Made by a program: the position numbers and the translations under genes. The notes beneath the pieces were generated by a model that made no database searches, was not told the DNA's origin, and worked only from the letters and a program-made list of their open reading frames with translations. From Pseudoalteromonas luteoviolacea B = ATCC 29581 (GTDB lineage Bacteria; Pseudomonadota; Gammaproteobacteria; Enterobacterales; Alteromonadaceae), in the NCBI GenBank assembly GCA_000333235.1, contig CAPN01000031.1:1-64000 (forward strand): a DNA stretch of 64,000 nt, read 5' to 3'. This document shows, piece by piece, positions 59,231 through 64,000 of this stretch (positions are counted from its first letter, which is position 1; each line of letters begins with the position of its first letter).

Positions 59231-59991
59231 ATTGGATGACGATATTGAAAGCCAAGCTCAGATAACAATGAGCCATCAATGATGCGTTTCTCAGGGATAT
59301 TGCTGGCAAAAGTCGGCGTACTAGTTCCCAATGTTTTACAGTGTGCTTTATAGTATTCGCTGCGAGTCGGATGCGCTGGGTAACAAACATTATAAATAGA
59401 TGAGGCTCGGTCATAATTGCTTAATAATACTGCGATAGCCTCAATCACATCATCTCGGTGCACCATATTCACCAACGATTGAGAGGAACTTGATAACATT
59501 TTACCTGCTGTAAAATGCCCTGGTTCCCGCTTTGGACCGACCAATCCCGCAAGTCGTAACACTTTTCCATTTGATTTTAGAACCAGTTCTTCAGCTTCTT
59601 GTAATACACAAACACGTAAACTCTTTTTGTCTGCAAGTTGACTGTCCTCACGATATGTACCTTGCTTAACACTATACACACCTGTACTTGAGCACAGCAC
59701 AAACCCTTTGCACTGTAGCATTTTTGCTTCTTGTAACAATGCAGCCAACATCGCCAAATAAGTCGAATTTGGATCGCTTGCTCTGGGTGGAATAGCACAT
59801 ACCCAATAAGCATTCATCAGATCAAAATTGTACTCAAGTCTATCCGTTTCCATTACATAACGACATCGACGCATATAGGATTTATCCATTACTTCTCGTC
59901 TCGTACCTTGTACTTCAAAACAGTGTTTGAGAAAGTACTCACACAATGGCTCACCAAGCCAGCCAGCCCCGATCACAATTACTCTACGCAT
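59227..59991 (-). CDS. NAD(P)-binding SDR-family protein (atypical)
   Basis: The 254-residue protein has a Rossmann start VIVIGAGWLGEPLCEYF and an extended-SDR outline like YeeZ, with SSTGVYSV holding the usual Ser/Thr-Tyr region and LRLAGLVGPKR. The canonical YxxxK pair is not clear: the expected lysine position is not obvious after the VYS tyrosine. It is therefore an atypical, possibly regulatory or non-standard member. Substrate unknown. It is tail-to-tail with hutC. Confidence 0.8.
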   Translation of the reverse strand: MRRVIVIGAGWLGEPLCEYFLKHCFEVQGTRREVMDKSYMRRCRYVMETDRLEYNFDLMNAYWVCAIPPRASDPNSTYLAMLAALLQEAKMLQCKGFVLCSSTGVYSVKQGTYREDSQLADKKSLRVCVLQEAEELVLKSNGKVLRLAGLVGPKREPGHFTAGKMLSSSSQSLVNMVHRDDVIEAIAVLLSNYDRASSIYNVCYPAHPTRSEYYKAHCKTLGTSTPTFASNIPEKRIIDGSLLSELGFQYRHPI

Positions 59992-60153
59992 CGCTTATTT
60001 TTCGCTATACTTTTCAATTAAGATTGGATTATACGCATTGAATCACAGTTACGTTTAAAAGTCTTATCGTAAACGGTGGCAAAGCGACGTCAGATGTGGT
60101 TTTATACAAGATGCGCTGAATCCAATAACAATAATCCAGATAAAGAGATTGCC

Positions 60154-62184
60154 ATGCTTGATAATCTGTCTTTTCGTCAAAAAATCCTCGTGCTAATCGG
60201 AGGAACCATTGGCGTATTACTGATCCTAGCTTCTGTGTTTTTCGTCAACCATATTGCAGACTTGTCTAGACAGGGCGTGCAACGTGAAGCTCAAAGTTAT
60301 ATTTATTCTGAAAAGCTTTCTATGGAATCCTATTTTAGTCAATATGGAAGTGTCGTAGAAACCTTTGTTACAAATCCCCATATCGTGAATTGGTTTAGTG
60401 CCTATTCTGAACGAGAAAGCGATCTCAATAACGACAAAGATTATAAAGAAGTCAATGCCGATTTTATTCGCATTGCAAAAGGCGACGAGAACATCCATTC
60501 TGCTTTTTTTGCCTCTGCTACAACGGGAGAATACTTCAAAGAGAATGAACGTACCTCACGCTACAAAGAAGGCGAACCTTATTACGCATTTAAACGCCCT
60601 TGGTGGCAAGAAACTATGGGCAAAGGTAAACTTTATGTTGGCTCAGTATCCGTAGACATCAATACAGGCGCTACCAATGCCGTCGTCCAACAACCTGTTT
60701 ATAATAATGCTGGTAAGCTTGTAGGGGTCGGCGGTGTTGATCTTAAACTAAACAAAATTAGTGAACTGGCTGAGAACATCAAATTTTCTGGACAAGGTTA
60801 TGGCTTCCTTTTGGATGACCAATTGAAAGTTGTTCACTTATCAAAACGTACTGGTCATAAATTATCGATTACGGACGAAGGTCCGAAAGGCAAAGAAGGC
60901 CTTGATGCATTAGAGCAATACTTTCAAAACACGTCTGGATTCAGTGAATTAAACCAACAAATTAAAGCCAACGACAAAGGGAATCATGTCGTGACATTTC
61001 AGGGGAATCAATACTATGTTGTTTATGATTCTCTTACTTTAGACAAACCTCTATTGGACTGGCATGTAGGTGTTATGATCCCAATGAGTTTCATTGAAGC
61101 TCCGGTTGAAACCGCCGTTAAAACCACAATAACCAGTGTCGTCATCATCCTAGCGATTATCATCGCCATGATCATTGTCGCAACTAACCTTATTACAAAA
61201 CCAATTGTTTTACTTACTCAAACTATGCAAGACATCGCTTCCGGTGAAGGGGATTTGACACGTCGCATCGACATTTCAAGCAAAGACGAAATTGGTCAAC
61301 TTGCGCTACATATGAACACCTTTATTGATAAACTCAGAGCCATGATGCTAGACACCGCATCACAAGCAGCTCAACTTGGTAGTGCAGCAGCACAACTGAG
61401 AGAAGTATCAAACAGCACAAACCATGAAATCCAGCAAGAAAAAGAGCAAGTAGATAGTGTCAGTGCCGCAGTGACCGAAATGGCTGCAACTGTGTTGGAG
61501 ATTTCTCGCAATGCACAAGAAACGAATCACGCAGCAGAGCAAGTACAACGAATGACTGAAGATGGTATGTCGCGATCGTCACAAGCTCAAAGTGTCATGA
61601 CAAATTTATCTAAACACATCGGTGAAGCAGCTAAAGTGGTGGCTGGCCTTGAACAGGAAACAAGTAACATTGGTGCCGTAGTTGATGTCATCAATAGTAT
61701 CGCAGAACAAACAAACTTATTAGCGTTGAATGCAGCAATAGAAGCAGCTCGAGCTGGTGAGCAAGGCCGAGGTTTTGCGGTAGTTGCGGATGAAGTTCGC
61801 TCATTGGCAAGCAGAACACAAGAATCCACTGATGACATTCGAAATATGATCTCACGTTTACAGCAAATTGCACAGCAAGCATCCACGATGATGCAGCAAG
61901 GCCAAGATCAAGCGGAAGGCTCTGTAAACCAAACCCAAGAAGTGTTAGAAGCGCTACAAAACATCGTGGATGCCGTTACTACAGTACAAGATCAAAGCCA
62001 TCAAATTGCTACATCAACGGAGCAGCAAACCGTAGTTGCCGAAGACATTAACAATAGCCTTAATTCAATTAACGAGTTAGTTAATAACACCGCTCATCAT
62101 GCCGGTACTCTAGCGACAGAAGCGAATGATTTGAATAGCTTGGCTAAATCGCTCAATGCAACCGTGAACCAATTTAAGTTATAA
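60154..62184 (+). CDS. Methyl-accepting chemotaxis protein with dCache sensor
   Basis: From the ATG at 60154 (AGAG upstream) the receptor has 676 residues: transmembrane helix 1 at about 11-31, a double-Cache periplasmic domain (about 35-320), helix 2 at about 325-348, HAMP, and a signalling hairpin with [20 protein letters not shown]. The sensor contains [11 protein letters not shown], similar to the Y-R-W pattern of amino-acid-binding dCache domains, plus a downstream DINTGA. Amino acid or related ligand is thus a reasonable guess. There is no C-terminal CheR tether. The open frame extends 26 codons upstream without support. Confidence 0.92.
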   Translation: MLDNLSFRQKILVLIGGTIGVLLILASVFFVNHIADLSRQGVQREAQSYIYSEKLSMESYFSQYGSVVETFVTNPHIVNWFSAYSERESDLNNDKDYKEVNADFIRIAKGDENIHSAFFASATTGEYFKENERTSRYKEGEPYYAFKRPWWQETMGKGKLYVGSVSVDINTGATNAVVQQPVYNNAGKLVGVGGVDLKLNKISELAENIKFSGQGYGFLLDDQLKVVHLSKRTGHKLSITDEGPKGKEGLDALEQYFQNTSGFSELNQQIKANDKGNHVVTFQGNQYYVVYDSLTLDKPLLDWHVGVMIPMSFIEAPVETAVKTTITSVVIILAIIIAMIIVATNLITKPIVLLTQTMQDIASGEGDLTRRIDISSKDEIGQLALHMNTFIDKLRAMMLDTASQAAQLGSAAAQLREVSNSTNHEIQQEKEQVDSVSAAVTEMAATVLEISRNAQETNHAAEQVQRMTEDGMSRSSQAQSVMTNLSKHIGEAAKVVAGLEQETSNIGAVVDVINSIAEQTNLLALNAAIEAARAGEQGRGFAVVADEVRSLASRTQESTDDIRNMISRLQQIAQQASTMMQQGQDQAEGSVNQTQEVLEALQNIVDAVTTVQDQSHQIATSTEQQTVVAEDINNSLNSINELVNNTAHHAGTLATEANDLNSLAKSLNATVNQFKL

Positions 62185-62209
62185 ACCTTACTCATTCGAT
62201 TTAACCTAT

Positions 62210-62232
62210 AAAGGCCACGTTGTGGCCTTTTT
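62210..62232 (+). terminator. Terminator after the dCache chemoreceptor
   Basis: AAAGGCCAC and GTGGCCTTTTT around a 3-nt loop form a strong stem with a T tail, 25 bases after the stop codon. Confidence 0.93.
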
Positions 62233-62250
62233 CATGTATTCACAATACGA

Positions 62251-62264
62251 TTGCGTCAGATCAA
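62251..62264 (+). promoter_or_regulatory. Possible FNR-type site upstream of hemN
   Basis: TTGCGTCAGATCAA matches the FNR/Anr consensus TTGAT-N4-ATCAA at 8 of 10 positions (right half perfect). It lies 52-65 bases upstream of the hemN start. HemN is the oxygen-independent enzyme, so control by an anaerobic regulator is sensible, but the left half is weak. Confidence 0.4.
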
Positions 62265-62315
62265 CCTACTTATACGCCGCTTCTAATACACTTGTACAAT
62301 CATCATTTTCAATGA

Positions 62316-63695
62316 GTGCGTATCGTGATTAATCTACCTACTTGGGACCAATCCCTAATTAATAAATACAATGTATCTGGACCTCGCTATACATCATACC
62401 CAACCGCCTTAGAGCTAGCGCCTGGCTATACACAAGAGCATTTAGTTGAAGCAATCAATGAATCTAACACTCGTGTGCTTTCTCTGTATATTCACATTCC
62501 ATTTTGTCATCAGCTTTGTTATTACTGCGGTTGCAATAAGGTTATTACTCGCCATCAATCCAAGGCGGATGTGTATTTAGACCATCTAGAACAAGAAATT
62601 AAGAGTAAAGCCCCTTTATTTAACAAGTACACCGTAGACCAATTGCATCTTGGAGGCGGGACGCCAACCTTTTTAACTGAAGCGCAAATGAGTCGCTTAG
62701 TTAAGCTACTGAATACTCACTTTACATTTACCTCGTCTGCCCAACGAGGTATAGAAATTGACCCTCGTTCACTTGCGCCAAATATGTTGATCACGTTAAA
62801 AGAACTTGGATTCAATCGTGTATCCTTTGGCATTCAAGATTTTAATGATGACGTTCAAGCAGCCGTGAATCGACCTCAAGATAAACAAGCCGTTATAAAT
62901 ATTGTTCATCAAGCTCAAACGCTGGGCTTTAAATCAATTAATGCTGACATGATTTATGGTTTACCGCTTCAAAGCATAGAGTCGTATAAAGAGACCATTG
63001 AGCAGCTTATCGAATTGTCTCCAGACAGAGTATCTGTATTCAATTACGCACACCTTCCAGAGCGCTTTGCCGCACAGCGAAAGCTAAAAGAAACTGATAT
63101 GCCATCGCCACATGACAAACTGACAATGTTTAAAAATACGCTTGAACGTATGCTTGAGGCGGGTTATCAGTTTATTGGCATGGACCATTTTGCCAAAGTA
63201 GATGATGAACTTGCGTTAGCCCAACGCAAAGGAGAGTTACATCGTAATTTCCAAGGCTACACTACGCATGGTGATTGCGACCTACTTGGACTTGGTGTGT
63301 CTTCCATTTCCCAGATCGGCAATAAAATTCTGCAAAATGAGAAAGACCTTAAACCATATTATCACGCTATCACGGTAGAAGGTTGTGCTATCACTAAAGG
63401 GATCGCACTAGGGCAAGATGACATGATAAGAGCGACGGTCATTAAGCAGCTAATCTGCCAGTTTGAACTGAATAAACGGACCATCGAAACACAATTTAAT
63501 ATTGTATTTGATCGTTATTTCGAGCAGGCATTAGGCGCACTGCAACCATTATGTGACGATGGTTTAGTCACGATGAATAATGAGACAATTACCGTCACGT
63601 CAAAAGGCAATTTATTCATTCGGATCATTTGCATGTGCTTCGACGCCTATTTGCAAAATCAAATAAAGCAGTCGCGTTTCTCACGAGTGATTTGA
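62316..63695 (+). CDS. hemN: Oxygen-independent coproporphyrinogen III dehydrogenase
   Basis: HemN is a radical SAM enzyme that converts coproporphyrinogen III to protoporphyrinogen IX without oxygen. The 459 residues include the cluster motif C64-x3-C68-x2-C71 plus C73 in PFCHQLCYYCGC, GGGTPTFL, NADMIYGLP, the HLP and DHFA segments, and the C-terminal FSRVI. The translated start is a GTG at 62316 or 62325; an ATG at 62312 is in another frame and closes after six codons. Residues 20-30 (VSGPRYTSYPT) match the family, so only the first few residues are uncertain. A strong terminator follows. Confidence 0.95.
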   Translation: MRIVINLPTWDQSLINKYNVSGPRYTSYPTALELAPGYTQEHLVEAINESNTRVLSLYIHIPFCHQLCYYCGCNKVITRHQSKADVYLDHLEQEIKSKAPLFNKYTVDQLHLGGGTPTFLTEAQMSRLVKLLNTHFTFTSSAQRGIEIDPRSLAPNMLITLKELGFNRVSFGIQDFNDDVQAAVNRPQDKQAVINIVHQAQTLGFKSINADMIYGLPLQSIESYKETIEQLIELSPDRVSVFNYAHLPERFAAQRKLKETDMPSPHDKLTMFKNTLERMLEAGYQFIGMDHFAKVDDELALAQRKGELHRNFQGYTTHGDCDLLGLGVSSISQIGNKILQNEKDLKPYYHAITVEGCAITKGIALGQDDMIRATVIKQLICQFELNKRTIETQFNIVFDRYFEQALGALQPLCDDGLVTMNNETITVTSKGNLFIRIICMCFDAYLQNQIKQSRFSRVI

Positions 63696-63721
63696 TTGCA
63701 ACTAAACCCATTGAATCTATA

Positions 63722-63747
63722 GAAACGAGGCAATTGCCTCGTTTTTT
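63722..63747 (+). terminator. Terminator after hemN
   Basis: AAACGAGGC and GCCTCGTTTTTT around AATT form a 7-8 bp stem with a six-T tail, 27 bases after the hemN stop codon. Confidence 0.95.
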
Positions 63748-63970
63748 GTTCCTACAGAAATGCCTTTGTAGCCTGATCTTCTGAACTCGGTTTTTGAGCA
63801 TGTCTCAATTAGTTTTTAATACCAATCGGCTTAATTAAGTGAGCTATTTTGAGGCAAGTAAAGCTTGTCGACTACACCACTCAAGCGTCCTGCTATCGCT
63901 AAGGTACCTACATATATGTATTCCTGCACCTGTCTTTGTTTTTGAAGCAAATTACAAAACACGTAATAAG
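63748..63970. other. Non-coding tail with a possible dispersed-repeat fragment
   Basis: No gene is seen. Within it, at about 63826-63905, TAATACCAATCGGCTTAATT begins a stretch resembling repeat families I recall from Pseudoalteromonas and Vibrio intergenic DNA. I cannot confirm this without a genome search, and no second copy is in the window. Confidence 0.3.
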
Positions 63971-64000
63971 CAAAAAAGCCCGACGCTTTCGGATCAGGCT
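63971..64000 (-). terminator. Terminator of a leftward gene beyond the window
   Basis: On the minus strand AGCCTGA and TCGGGCT form a 7-bp stem (one G-T pair) around a 10-nt loop, followed by TTTTTT. Its direction means a leftward gene lies just right of position 64000 and converges on hemN. Confidence 0.75.

Overview
The window is chromosomal DNA from a marine gammaproteobacterium of the Alteromonadales, most likely Pseudoalteromonas or a close relative. This is inferred from conserved gene neighbourhoods (orn/tRNA-Gly/rsgA/psd; mrcA-pilMNOPQ-aroKB-damX-dam-rpe-gph-trpS; metJ/metBL; priA-ftsN-hslVU), the AST arginine-catabolic genes, lineage-typical small proteins (DUF2970, a probable DUF3802), many chemotaxis and c-di-GMP-type proteins and the moderately AT-rich base composition. 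I see no prophage, CRISPR, defence island or complete insertion sequence. Nearly all of the window is core genome.

Layout. 1-900: a leftward tRNA-Gly(GCC) operon with two complete genes, a third cut by the window edge, and seven 80-bp tandem repeats that look like internally deleted tRNA genes; its stable-RNA-type promoter lies beside orn. 900-5000: orn, rsgA, psd and a pair of unknown exported proteins. 4998-5274: a palindromic MITE-like element that appears to have inserted into a terminator and now supplies the thiF stop codon. 5.3-12 kb: a complete leftward thiamin cluster thiC-thiO-thiS-thiG-thiDE-thiF under a TPP riboswitch. 12-17 kb: HslJ-like lipoprotein, thioesterase, TonB-dependent receptor, speD, OsmC-like protein and a small unknown protein. 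17-25.8 kb: astC-astA-astD (arginine succinyltransferase pathway), an HDOD protein, pabA, trpS, gph, rpe.

26-38 kb: two small rightward membrane proteins set between rpe and dam, then dam, damX, aroB, aroK and pilQPONM (type IV pilus assembly) all leftward, divergent from mrcA (PBP1a). 38-44 kb: metL and metB under tandem met boxes, metJ divergent, maeB-type malic enzyme and a 670-nt AT-rich gap. 44-50 kb: rpmE, priA, ftsN-like SPOR protein, and hslVU behind a sigma-32-type promoter, then a DUF971 protein. 50-64 kb: two chemoreceptors, a glycosyltransferase/PAP2 pair, rraA-hutG, a degenerate GGDEF-EAL protein, hutI and hutC around a perfect HutC-type palindrome, an NAD-binding SDR protein, and hemN.

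Functional threads: cofactor supply (thiamin, folate branch, heme, SAM/polyamine), amino-acid economy (Met synthesis repressed by MetJ; Arg and His catabolism), envelope work (PBP1a, type IV pilus, SPOR proteins, PAP2), and sensing. The features most worth a second look are the tRNA-derived repeat array, the MITE in the reconstructed terminator, the short inverted-repeat element before metJ, and the GGDEF-EAL protein lacking catalytic residues. Start codons were moved inward from the longest open frame where a ribosome binding site or family alignment favoured it; this is stated per gene. All functional calls rest on recognising motifs by eye; no database search was run.
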